DNA of 29,913 bases. It comes from Thalassiosira profunda (taxonomy: Eukaryota > Bacillariophyta > Thalassiosirophyceae > Thalassiosirales > Thalassiosiraceae). This document shows, one piece after another, positions 18,144 to 26,235 of the stretch; positions within the stretch are counted from its first letter, which is position 1, and every line of letters begins with the position of its first letter. The DNA lies in the NCBI GenBank assembly GCA_036939355.1, contig JALLAP010000008.1, positions 1-29,913 of the forward strand, given 5' to 3'. The position numbers were made by a program, and so were the translations under genes. Under the pieces are notes generated by a model, which was given only the letters and a program-made list of their open reading frames with translations, searched no databases and was not told the DNA's origin.

Positions 18144-19763
18144 ATGAGCAAGTGCCTAGTGCAGATCCAGCTGCCGCCGCACGCCAAACTGCTCGTCACC
18201 CTCACTGACATAAAATGTTGTAATGGGACCACCGCGGTGAAGCTGAGCAAGGTGCTGCCGACGTCTCCCCTTCGCCACAAATTACCGGCAGAGTTCGTCG
18301 GGAATAGCACCATATTGTCGATTATGATAGGAGAAGGGCCGCGCGTCCATCCAGCGACAGTCAAGGAATGCGCACACGTGATCTACAAAGGCCTGGGCCA
18401 AACGAGGAGAATAGAACTTGTGCTTGTCAAGATAACAGAGGGCAAACTGCCGAGCAAGCGCGCGAGGGCGGCCCTTCTCAGCGCGCGCATCGTCGACATG
18501 CCCGACAGCGTGCTCGCCGAGGTGGCGTCGTACCTTTATCCCGCACTGCCGTCGATAGCAATGTTTGCAGTGGGCATGACCGCCCCGCCGTCGTCGTGGC
18601 GCGAACACGGATGGCGCGGAGAGCCATCGGCGGCCGCCGCGGCCATCCTTTCCTCGCTCCCGGACGCGACGCGGGGGGTGCTCGATTTTGGGGGCGTTGA
18701 AAAGGATCTGGCGCAACGCCTCGACGACGACGACGTGGGCTCCATCATTTCGTGCACTGAAGCCGTCTTCGGGAGACTGGTCACATTGAAGCTCTCTGGT
18801 TGCGTCAACATAACGGGGAGGGGTCTAGAGCCATTGAGAGGCACATCGACGCTCGAGGATGTTGATCTGAGCCTTGTGGGCCTTCGGGAGAGCCCGAAAC
18901 TTCACCCGACACCAAAGCTCGACGAAGAGGTTGTCGCCCCAATCCTCCAAAGCATCATTGAAGGTGCTTCCCCGATGAGCTGTGCGTTGAAATTCGTCGT
19001 GCTTCCGGAAGCGTGGAGACGCCGTCAAAAGATGAGAGGCGAGTACACATCATCATTGGAGCGCTTCATGGACGATTTTTCCCGTCTATTGAATCTTCGC
19101 GAGACGGCATGTACAAAGTGCCAACGTATTGTTGAGGTATCACCCCATGGTGAAATCGTCTACTCAAGCTCCGACGCACGTAATCGATTGCACAGCTGTC
19201 ACCTCTGCAGACGATACTTCTGTTCTCAATGTCAGGTTCCTCAAGAAGGGGATAACTGGGGGCTTTGTTTGAAGTTCTGCAAAAATTGCGAGAGAGATAT
19301 CTGTGTCGAGTGCATGCTAATTCATGGCTGTAACAGCTGCGGTGACGCCTACTGCGGTGGATGCAATATGATGGAGCGATGTCACGAGTGCCGGGAGCTG
19401 TTTTGCCCCGCCTGCCGTCCCGAGAAGAAGTGCGAGTGCTGGACCGTCGAATACTGCAAAGTGGATGCCCCAGACTATTATGAATGTGACACCTGGGAAT
19501 GCAACGACGAGTGGGGGGAGAAGAAGCATTGTCGCGTCCCCAAGGTTAACTGCTCAAATTGCTTCAATGGGAAGGATAAGGACGTGACCCAATGTGGTGA
19601 CTGTGGAAGAACCTTTTGCCTCCATTGCAGATTTATGGTGTACGACGGGGGATGTGGAAGAGAATGGGGCCGGGGGCCATGCCAAGGAGAATGCAAGGAC
19701 CTGCTTCTATCCAAAGGTTGGATTACGGGCGATTCGGATTCCGAGGAGCGGGAGTATTATTAA
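18144..19763 (+). CDS. F-box-like/LRR protein with large C-terminal Cys-rich zinc-binding region
   Basis: Single exon, 539 aa from the first in-frame ATG. Three parts are visible. Residues 1-110 form an N-terminal domain of unknown fold. An F-box-like helix pair follows (about 118-155, DMPDSVLAEVASYLYPALPS then FAVGMTAPPSSWRE), then DFGGVEKDLAQRLDDDDVGS and an LRR-like stretch LVTLKLSGCVNITGRGLEPL. From about 323 to 517 the chain carries over 30 cysteines in CxxC pairs with HxC spacing (CTKCQ, HSCHLCRRYFCSQC, CKNCERDICVEC, CGDCGRTFCLHC), predicted to bind several zinc ions, RING- or B-box-like. I recall this architecture as an expanded uncharacterised family in Thalassiosira. An F-box next to zinc modules suggests ubiquitin-ligase adaptor work, which is inference. 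The stop lies only 54 bp from that of the next gene. Confidence 0.82.
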   Translation: MSKCLVQIQLPPHAKLLVTLTDIKCCNGTTAVKLSKVLPTSPLRHKLPAEFVGNSTILSIMIGEGPRVHPATVKECAHVIYKGLGQTRRIELVLVKITEGKLPSKRARAALLSARIVDMPDSVLAEVASYLYPALPSIAMFAVGMTAPPSSWREHGWRGEPSAAAAAILSSLPDATRGVLDFGGVEKDLAQRLDDDDVGSIISCTEAVFGRLVTLKLSGCVNITGRGLEPLRGTSTLEDVDLSLVGLRESPKLHPTPKLDEEVVAPILQSIIEGASPMSCALKFVVLPEAWRRRQKMRGEYTSSLERFMDDFSRLLNLRETACTKCQRIVEVSPHGEIVYSSSDARNRLHSCHLCRRYFCSQCQVPQEGDNWGLCLKFCKNCERDICVECMLIHGCNSCGDAYCGGCNMMERCHECRELFCPACRPEKKCECWTVEYCKVDAPDYYECDTWECNDEWGEKKHCRVPKVNCSNCFNGKDKDVTQCGDCGRTFCLHCRFMVYDGGCGREWGRGPCQGECKDLLLSKGWITGDSDSEEREYY

Positions 19764-19817
19764 TATCAGGTCTCCACAGCGGTATGCTTATCTGCGCGAG
19801 GTAGAGTGCTGCAGCCA

Positions 19818-21176
19818 TCACTCCTTGAACCCGTGCCGCTTCCTCCGCTTCACCCTCTGCCCATATTCCCCCACCCGCTCCTCCCTTCCACCTTCATCGC
19901 CCCCTTCCCCTCCCTTCCTCCCCGCCTCCCGCTCCTTCTCCCGCTCCTCCCACTGCCGCAGATACATCTTCCCCTCCTGAATCCGCAGCCACCGTCCGTG
20001 CAATTCCGTCCCATCCAGCTCCACGGCCAGGGCGACCGCCTTGGGACTCTGGAAGAGGACGCCGCAATATCCCTTGGAGCGGCCCGAGTCCTCGAACGTC
20101 GGAAAGGTCACCTCCATAATGGAACCGCAGGGGGCGAAGAAGCTGCGGATGTCGTCCTCCGTAGTGTCGTAGTTGAGCCCAAACACTCGCACCGACAAGC
20201 TTTGCCGATTCTTCTCCTTCTTTTGATCGGCGCCCCCGCCGGACCTGCCCTGCTTCTTGGCCAACACCTTCTCGCGGACGGAGGGATCGTGTCGGTACGG
20301 GCACCGGTCGCCCTTGCGGCACTTCCCCTTGTTCTTCCAGTTGATGCAATCCTTTTGGGACTTGTCCGCTTTGTTGGTTGCTTCTTTGCCCGCGGCCAGG
20401 TTTCCCTCAACCGGATCCTTTGGTTTGACCCCAGCGATGTCGTGGGAGTACGGGCACTCGTCGCCCAGCTTGCACTTCCCGCCCCTCTTAAAGTTGAAGC
20501 ACTTTTGCTTCTTCTTCCTTGCGGCGCCGCCCTCTCCCGCGGTGGCGTCGGCCAGGCACCCTCCCTCTCCCTCGTGAGCGAACTTGCAATCGTCCCCGTA
20601 GGGACATCTGTTTTTCTTCCACAGGAAGCACACGTTCTTATTGCAAGTACTGCCGCTGTCGCGTTCCTCGCGGACGACCGGGCGGATGTACAGGGTGTGC
20701 TTTCGCTTGCCCGCGGGCTTCGCCGATCCGCGCACCGTCCCCGCCTCGATTGCAGATTGGCAGGCGGATTCGGATGCAAATGTCACGAAGCCGAAGCCGC
20801 GATGCTTTGCCTCCTCCTCCTTGCCGTGCCTTTTGGGCTTTGTGTCTTCTTTCGTGTCCTTTGCGTCCTCGTCGGGCCGTTCGCACACGACGCTCACCTC
20901 CTCCACGCACCCACCGCCAAACGCCCCCTCGAGTATCATTTTGATGGACTCGTCGGTGAACGTTTGAGGTACGCGAGAAAGGAATGCCTTGCGGGCGTCG
21001 CCCTCGTCGTGATGGGCGTCGCCCTCGTCGTGATGGGCGTCGCCCTCGTCGTGATGGGCATCGTCATCGTGCTTCGATGCATCTGAGGGTGTTGCAATAT
21101 CAACGCCCGCGCCCTCCTCGTCCGAAGACGACGATGACGAGGAAGATTCAGAGGAGTCGGAGGATGCGGCCGCCAT
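19818..21176 (-). CDS. RNA-binding protein with RRM, three CCCH zinc fingers and a second RRM
   Basis: Single exon, 452 aa from the ATG at 21176; an in-frame ATG at 21401 would add 75 residues without features, so it is disfavoured. Order: a Ser/Asp/Glu-rich start with three copies of DAHHDEG; RRM1 (FLSRVPQTFTDESIK with RGFGFVTFAS); three CCCH fingers, the first C-x7-C-x5-C-x3-H (CFLWKKNRCPYGDDCKFAH) and the other two C-x8-C-x5-C-x3-H (CFNFKRGGKCKLGDECPYSH and CINWKNKGKCRKGDRCPYRH); then RRM2 (VRVFGLNYDTTEDDIRSFF with GYCGVLFQSP). The C-terminus is a charged helix ending in KRRKRHGF, a probable nuclear signal. CCCH fingers of this spacing bind single-stranded RNA, so a role in pre-mRNA processing or mRNA stability is likely. 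Nothing points to a specific target. Confidence 0.88.
   Translation of the reverse strand: MAAASSDSSESSSSSSSSDEEGAGVDIATPSDASKHDDDAHHDEGDAHHDEGDAHHDEGDARKAFLSRVPQTFTDESIKMILEGAFGGGCVEEVSVVCERPDEDAKDTKEDTKPKRHGKEEEAKHRGFGFVTFASESACQSAIEAGTVRGSAKPAGKRKHTLYIRPVVREERDSGSTCNKNVCFLWKKNRCPYGDDCKFAHEGEGGCLADATAGEGGAARKKKQKCFNFKRGGKCKLGDECPYSHDIAGVKPKDPVEGNLAAGKEATNKADKSQKDCINWKNKGKCRKGDRCPYRHDPSVREKVLAKKQGRSGGGADQKKEKNRQSLSVRVFGLNYDTTEDDIRSFFAPCGSIMEVTFPTFEDSGRSKGYCGVLFQSPKAVALAVELDGTELHGRWLRIQEGKMYLRQWEEREKEREAGRKGGEGGDEGGREERVGEYGQRVKRRKRHGFKE
20994..21056. repeat. 21-bp coding minisatellite, three perfect copies
   Basis: Three exact copies of a 21-bp unit (20994-21014, 21015-21035, 21036-21056) inside the CCCH gene. 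They encode the heptad DAHHDEG three times, and a partial degenerate copy follows to about 21070. The unit keeps the frame, so copy-number change would lengthen or shorten an acidic His-rich linker. A site of likely length polymorphism. Confidence 0.92.
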
Positions 21177-21633
21177 CGTCGCTGTGTGGAGAGCGGGCAG
21201 CGTGGTGTTGGATGTTTGAGGCGAGCGGATGGAGGAGTTTTGGTGGCCAGCAGCTAGCGTACCTACCAAATTTGGCGGGAGATATAATCTTGGGACGCGT
21301 GTCGCCTGTTCTTGGAGATCGTGCTTTGAAGTTGTTGGCCAAGAAGCAAATGCACGCTGTATGCAGCGAAGTGCTGTAGCGCACGACGAAGGTGCACTCA
21401 TTCTCCAGAGCTTCTTGCGCGAACCCAGTTGGAGACGAGGGCGGACCGGAAGGCGACTGGCTCATAAAACGCAAAAAGCAATCTCAGCAACAGCAATTAC
21501 TGTCTACTCTCAACACCTACTCTCTCTCTGCCTTCGACGAAACGTCCAACGCTCTACTGTTCACCAAAGAAGACTCTATCAATCAATCGACCAATCTCCA
21601 ACCTATCAACAACGAAGAAGTAAGCAAGCAACC
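21177..21633. promoter_or_regulatory. Divergent promoter region, CCCH and SnoaL-like genes
   Basis: A 457-bp spacer. The last 130 bp before the SnoaL-like ATG are poor in G and rich in CT and CA words (TACTCTCTCTCTGCC, AACCTATCAACAACGAAG), an unstructured 5' leader of the kind found on strongly translated eukaryotic genes. The ATG sits in a good context (AACCATGG). Confidence 0.5.
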
Positions 21634-23298
21634 ATGGTATTCCAGAAGAAATCATCGTTCGCCGACGCCGCCTACGTCGACACTACCGCGTACTACCAGC
21701 GCTGCGTTCCTGCGGCCACCACCAACAAGGCAGAGCTCCAGATGCTCATCGACTACTTCGCGATCTTCGACGGCTCCCCCGAGGCCGCACAGCGCTTCCA
21801 GCAGGCGTTCCAGGAGACCTTCCACCCCGACCTTCTCGTCGAGCTTCCGGGAAGCGACAGCCTCGACTACGCGGCCGCTGTCGCGTGCATCCAGGCAGGC
21901 CTCAACAACGGCAGCCGTGCTGACCTGCTCAGCATCTCCGAGAATCCCGATGGCACCGCCGCCATGACGATTCGCAACAACGTTTCCGGTCTCAAGGACG
22001 ACGTCACCCGCCAGCTCGTGTCGTTCAAGGACGGCAAGGTGATCGCCGTGCACGCCCACCCCGACGATGCGGCCCAGTTCGGGAAAATGGTCTCTCACTA
22101 CCAGCGCTGCGTTCCTACTGCCACCACCAACAAGGCAGAGATCAAGCAGCTCATTGACTACTTCTCGATCTTCGACGGCTCTCCCGAGGCCGCCCAGCGC
22201 TTCCAGCAGGCGTTCGGCGCGACCTTCCATCCCGACCTTCTCGTCGAGCTTCCGGGAAGCGACGGCCTCGACTACGCGGCCGCTGTCGCGTGCATCCAGG
22301 CAGGCCTCAACGAGGGCAGCCGCGCCGACCTGCTCAGCATCTCCGAGAATCCCGATGGTACCGCCACCATGACGATTTGCAACAACGTCGCCGGGCTCAA
22401 GGGCGACGTCACTCGCCAGGTCGTGTCGTTCAAGGACGGCAAGGTGATCGCCGTGCACGCCCACCCCGACGATGCGGCCAACTTCAAGAACATGGTGTCG
22501 CACTACCAGCGCTGCGTCTCTTCAGCCGCCAACCGCTACTCCGATATGATCGCCTGCTTCGACGGATCTCCGGATGCCTTTGCAAAAGCGAGGCCGATCA
22601 TCGACGACCTCATGGCCCCCGAGATGACCATTTCTTTGGGCGATGGCCCGAAGGACTTGGCCTGGTTCCTCGAATGGGCGACAGCGTTTGGCAAGCAGCT
22701 AAATGTCGCCAAGATCGAGAGCATCGAGCCGACTGCCAATGGCTTCCGCGTCGTCATCCGCAACACTGTTCGTGGTGTTATTCAGGATCCGGTCGCCCAA
22801 CTTGGGACCGTCAAGGATGGCAAAATCATCCACTGGACGGCCGATACCGGGAACGAAGCTGGTTTGGACAGGCTCGCGACGAGCGTTGCGGCGGAACAGG
22901 ATGGCATGGCGGGCAACATTCAGCGCTTGAAGGACTACCTGAAGGCGTTGGACGGATCTCCCGACGCCTTCAGCAGATTTGAGCCGCACATCGACCGGGT
23001 CCTGAGCAAGAATATCACGTGGGAGAACGACGAAGGAGCGAAGCTGAATTACGACGAGGTCATCGAGCTCATTCGCGACAGGTACATCCCAAATGGCTGC
23101 TATCCCACGCTGGAGTCGGTCGAAGTGAACGACGATGGTAGGAGCCTGACGGTCGTCATCAACAACCACTTGCCTGGTGAGGACGGCGATGTGACCCGTC
23201 AGGTCCTGTATTACGGCGACGACGACCGCATTTACAGGCTTCTTTCGAGCGGATTGTACAGCACCTTCCAGCGCGTTGGAGCCCTCCCCACAAAGTAG
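21634..23298 (+). CDS. Four tandem SnoaL/NTF2-like domains in one protein
   Basis: Single exon, 554 aa from the ATG at 21634. Four units of the alpha+beta-cone SnoaL/NTF2-like fold follow each other: about 21-155, 156-290, 291-420 and 425-554. Each has a DGSP helix start (IFDGSPEAAQRFQQAF, CFDGSPDAFAKARPI, ALDGSPDAFSRFEPH) and a terminal strand of the VTRQ-V-FKDGKVIAVHAH type. Units 1 and 2 are each exactly 135 codons and differ at only 18 of 135 residues, while 3 and 4 have diverged. SnoaL-like domains are usually about 130 aa and single; they include polyketide cyclases, isomerases and non-enzymatic binding proteins. I cannot point to a catalytic residue, so no reaction is assigned. There is no signal peptide or membrane segment, so it is probably cytosolic. 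Codon choice is strongly biased to C-ending codons, and together with the leader this suggests high expression. Confidence 0.75.
   Translation: MVFQKKSSFADAAYVDTTAYYQRCVPAATTNKAELQMLIDYFAIFDGSPEAAQRFQQAFQETFHPDLLVELPGSDSLDYAAAVACIQAGLNNGSRADLLSISENPDGTAAMTIRNNVSGLKDDVTRQLVSFKDGKVIAVHAHPDDAAQFGKMVSHYQRCVPTATTNKAEIKQLIDYFSIFDGSPEAAQRFQQAFGATFHPDLLVELPGSDGLDYAAAVACIQAGLNEGSRADLLSISENPDGTATMTICNNVAGLKGDVTRQVVSFKDGKVIAVHAHPDDAANFKNMVSHYQRCVSSAANRYSDMIACFDGSPDAFAKARPIIDDLMAPEMTISLGDGPKDLAWFLEWATAFGKQLNVAKIESIEPTANGFRVVIRNTVRGVIQDPVAQLGTVKDGKIIHWTADTGNEAGLDRLATSVAAEQDGMAGNIQRLKDYLKALDGSPDAFSRFEPHIDRVLSKNITWENDEGAKLNYDEVIELIRDRYIPNGCYPTLESVEVNDDGRSLTVVINNHLPGEDGDVTRQVLYYGDDDRIYRLLSSGLYSTFQRVGALPTK
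21694..22503. repeat. Two 405-bp in-frame tandem repeats within the SnoaL-like gene
   Basis: Units 21694-22098 and 22099-22503 begin with the same TACCAGCGCTGCGT word and have identical length. They keep long exact matches, for example over the segments coding HPDLLVELPGSD and SFKDGKVIAVHAHPDDAA. At 22504 the third domain starts with the same word, then diverges. The near identity, including synonymous positions, indicates recent duplication or gene conversion between domains 1 and 2. Confidence 0.92.
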
Positions 23299-23515
23299 AC
23301 ACACAGCTGCCTAAGATCTAGCGATCCTTTTCATTTCGACCATTGAGTTCAAAACCAGAGAGGGCAGAACGATGCCACTGCGGAGAGCACATTATTCGGC
23401 AGGCCGACGACGGCTCGTAGAGCCGCCCTCGCGCGCTTGTTGGGCGGTGCGCTGCGTTGCTGTATGCTGCCTTGAGCCAGTCCGGACAGACAACCCTCCT
23501 CTCACGTTGCACTCT
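23299..23515. other. Convergent 3' spacer, SnoaL-like and LRR genes
   Basis: 217 bp between stop codons, shared by two 3' UTRs. No terminator-like structure, RNA gene or open frame of note was seen. Confidence 0.4.
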
Positions 23516-25843
23516 TCAGCACATGGTGGGAATGTCCAGTAGATCTGACGGTTGCAGCTGCTTTGTGGAGGAGGCGCTTCCCTCCGCCGGACTGATAGGC
23601 GGCGAATTCTTCACAAGTTCCAGATCTGCCCTGAACCCTCGATCGTCGTAATCATCTTCCTCGACATCGCCGTATTCGTAACTTCCCGACGAGAGAGCCA
23701 TCATTCCCTCGCGCGGTTTTCGGCGAGCGCTCAACCTACGGGCGCCAACGTTGATGCCCGAAGCCACCTCTCGTGCTCGTCGGCCCAGATCTTCCGGCAC
23801 TCGTTCCGTTACCGCCTTCTTCAATCTACTCGTCGCCGTCAGTGCCATGCCTTGATTTTCGCTAATGAATTCCGTCGCGCTGCGATGGCTGGAGTTGGTT
23901 GTGCGGCTCATGCTGTCATCAACGCCTGCTTCAGCGTCGCCCCAATCCACATTGCTCTCCTCGCCTGCCTCGTCCTCGTCGGAAATGACAGAGGCTGGCG
24001 TATCTCGATACTGTCGCTTGTCGGACTCATCCCACAAGGGATAGTTCGCCGCATCCTTGCTTTCCTCTTCCTCGTCGTTGTAGCTGTACACCTGATCGCT
24101 CATAGCCAGGTCACTCTCATCGTCGCTGCTCTCGTCGCTGCACATGCTCCCGTGGGCGCGTGCATACTTCTTATGCGGACTCTGTCGATACATGCAGAAG
24201 CACGTCAGCCAGCACAACGCGACGAGCAAGGCTGACACGCCAAAGAAGATTCCAACTCCCACCGCAGGGGACACGCCCATCTGATCACTCGTATCCTTAG
24301 CAATCTCGAAGAAGTGGGGCGGCCTGTGCGTGTTTCTACACGCCTTTTGCCCAATGAACGGGGTGTCGTCGTAGCACGGTTCGCACGTTTGACCTTCGAC
24401 GCCGTGATGAAATCCAAACTCATTGTACGTGCCCGCGGGACACGCTACCCGATCGCAATAGAAGATATTGTCCTCGCCGTTGCCGTTGAGCTCTCCCATC
24501 ATGCACAGCAGCGGCGGTACGATGCCCTTTATTCTGTTCCCCGATAGGTCGAGATTAGTCAGCGACGTCCACTTCAGATCGCTCGGCACATATCCCATGA
24601 GGATATTGTCCGATACGTCCAGGCTTTCGAGAAACGGAAGGGAACCAATCTCGTCGGGGATATGGCCCTCCAAATGCCGATTCTTGAGCATGATCTCCAC
24701 CACATTTCCGTGTGCATCGCACGTGATGCCCGTCATCTCGCACACCGGTTTCTCTTCGTCTGCCCAATCGCTCACCCCGTTCCACGGTCCGCCCTTCGTA
24801 GTTGCCTGGTAAAATAGCTTCAATACATCTCGTTGAGAGTAATCCGAGCACTTGCCTGTCTGCCCCAAATACCGATTCTTCAACCGCGCCGCCTCCCCGC
24901 CCGGGCATCTCTGGCACGGGTACACCCCCTCGAACGCCACGCTTCCTGCCGGGCAGGCAATAGAATCGCAGTAATTCCGTTCCGCTTCGGGGGGTACGTT
25001 CTGAAAGAAGTCCGCGTTGATCTCCGGCCCGCACAGTTCCGGCGGAAGAGCGCCCGTCAGTTTGTTGCCGTCGATGAAGAAATCATGCATCTGATCGAAC
25101 CGCACATAGGACGTGGGCACCGTCCCCGAGAGGGCGTTGTCCTGCACCCACAATTCGAGGATCTGCGCGCGGCCCACTTGTGCCAATTGTCCCGGCAGCG
25201 GCCCGACGAAATGGTTGCTATCTAAGTACAAATATTTCATGCCCGGCAGTGACCCCAGCTCCTCGCCCGGGATCAACCCCGACAAATCGTTGGCCGACAG
25301 CGAGAGGGTTTCCAGCCGGGGCATGCGCAGCATGGACTTGGCGTGGAGCGTCCCGGTGAGCTGATTGTTCTCCATTCTTATCTCCTTGACGGATTGCAAA
25401 TGCGGCGCGTCGTCCGTCTGGAAGAACCGTCCCGAGATGGCGTTGTTGGCCAGCGACAGCGTCGTCAAGTTGGGCGAGGCGAACCGCTGGGGCAGCGTCC
25501 CCGTCAGGAAGCACTCGGTCAAATCCAGCGTGATCAGCTTGGGCAGATTTGCAATCTCTTGCGGTATCGTTCCTTCCAGCAGGTTGTTCTTGAGGATCAA
25601 GTGCTCCAGCTCTTGCAACAGTCCCAGCTCGGTGGGGATCGTCCCCATCAGCCCCTTGGCCTCCAGCGACACCTCCGCCACGCTCCCCGCGGGACCGCCC
25701 GACTCGCCCTCGTGGCACGTGACCCCCTCCCACTCGCAGACGGGGACGCCGGACACCCATCCCTGTAATGAGGTGGACAGTGCATGCCCCTGCGCCGCGG
25801 ACGCGCGGACGAGGGCGAAGAGGGCGGCCTCGGTGGGGTCCAT
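23516..25843 (-). CDS. Leucine-rich-repeat receptor-like single-pass membrane protein
   Basis: Single exon, 775 aa from the first in-frame ATG at 25843; the frame stays open further upstream but begins there with a non-ATG codon. An LRRNT_2-like cap (EAALFALVRASAAQG, then VCEWEGVTC) leads into plant-type LRRs (GTIPTELGLLQELEHLILKN, GTIPQEIANLPKLITLDL, LSGLIPGEELGSLPGMKYL, LTGALPPELCG). A Cys-rich island follows (CDSIACPAGSVAFEGVYPCQ), then a second cap with WNGVSDW and GITCDAHGN, three more LRRs and another Cys-rich module. A single transmembrane helix comes next (VGVGIFFGVSALLVALCWLT, then CFCMYR). The tail is about 215 residues, acidic and Ser-rich, without a kinase domain. Such kinase-less LRR receptors are common in diatoms, and the ligand is unknown. 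No N-terminal signal peptide is visible, although the ectodomain should be extracellular. Confidence 0.85.
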   Translation of the reverse strand: MDPTEAALFALVRASAAQGHALSTSLQGWVSGVPVCEWEGVTCHEGESGGPAGSVAEVSLEAKGLMGTIPTELGLLQELEHLILKNNLLEGTIPQEIANLPKLITLDLTECFLTGTLPQRFASPNLTTLSLANNAISGRFFQTDDAPHLQSVKEIRMENNQLTGTLHAKSMLRMPRLETLSLSANDLSGLIPGEELGSLPGMKYLYLDSNHFVGPLPGQLAQVGRAQILELWVQDNALSGTVPTSYVRFDQMHDFFIDGNKLTGALPPELCGPEINADFFQNVPPEAERNYCDSIACPAGSVAFEGVYPCQRCPGGEAARLKNRYLGQTGKCSDYSQRDVLKLFYQATTKGGPWNGVSDWADEEKPVCEMTGITCDAHGNVVEIMLKNRHLEGHIPDEIGSLPFLESLDVSDNILMGYVPSDLKWTSLTNLDLSGNRIKGIVPPLLCMMGELNGNGEDNIFYCDRVACPAGTYNEFGFHHGVEGQTCEPCYDDTPFIGQKACRNTHRPPHFFEIAKDTSDQMGVSPAVGVGIFFGVSALLVALCWLTCFCMYRQSPHKKYARAHGSMCSDESSDDESDLAMSDQVYSYNDEEEESKDAANYPLWDESDKRQYRDTPASVISDEDEAGEESNVDWGDAEAGVDDSMSRTTNSSHRSATEFISENQGMALTATSRLKKAVTERVPEDLGRRAREVASGINVGARRLSARRKPREGMMALSSGSYEYGDVEEDDYDDRGFRADLELVKNSPPISPAEGSASSTKQLQPSDLLDIPTMC

Positions 25844-26235
25844 GATCGATGTGGATGGTTGAATGCGGTCGGTTGTGAAGAAGGCGAAGAAGATCGATTG
25901 GGCATCGTCAGGCAGATAGGTAGAGAGGCCCCGGCCGGACGGAGAATCAGAAAAGGGGGAAGGGGTCACTTCGTTAGTTATCGTGCAAAAGTACGTACGC
26001 GTACGTGGTCTTGAACTTGGACCCTGCTATGGAGCTCACACTTCTGTCTCAGGTGGCGAGGCCTCGTTGACAATAGCAACTCCTCTGGCATGAGCTCTGA
26101 TCACACATTGCGCTGCTCCTGCTCTTAGACTTGATGTTGGTCAGAGGATCGACCGTGCATTTGGTTGTTGCTGTTGTGCTCATAAAAAAGCAAAGCGAAA
26201 GCAGAGAAGCCCAACACAAAAGAAGAGATAACAAC
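25844..26235. promoter_or_regulatory. Divergent promoter region, LRR and secreted-protein genes
   Basis: A 392-bp spacer. It carries a perfect 14-bp palindrome ACGTACGCGTACGT (25993-26006) made of ACGT cores, a candidate bZIP-type element. CATAAAAAAG at about 26179 may be a TATA-like element 50-60 bp before the secreted-protein ATG, with an A-rich leader after it. An upstream in-frame ATG (26134) lies before this element. Confidence 0.5.

Noticed and set aside
19806..21086. 426-codon plus-strand frame across the CCCH gene
   Set aside because: Antisense shadow: Leu/Pro/Val-rich translation of the complement of Lys/Glu/Asp-rich codons. The minus strand has three intact CCCH fingers and two RRMs.
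21652..22503. 283-codon minus-strand frame with a repeated pattern
   Set aside because: Antisense to SnoaL domains 1 and 2; its internal repeat only mirrors the 405-bp duplication.
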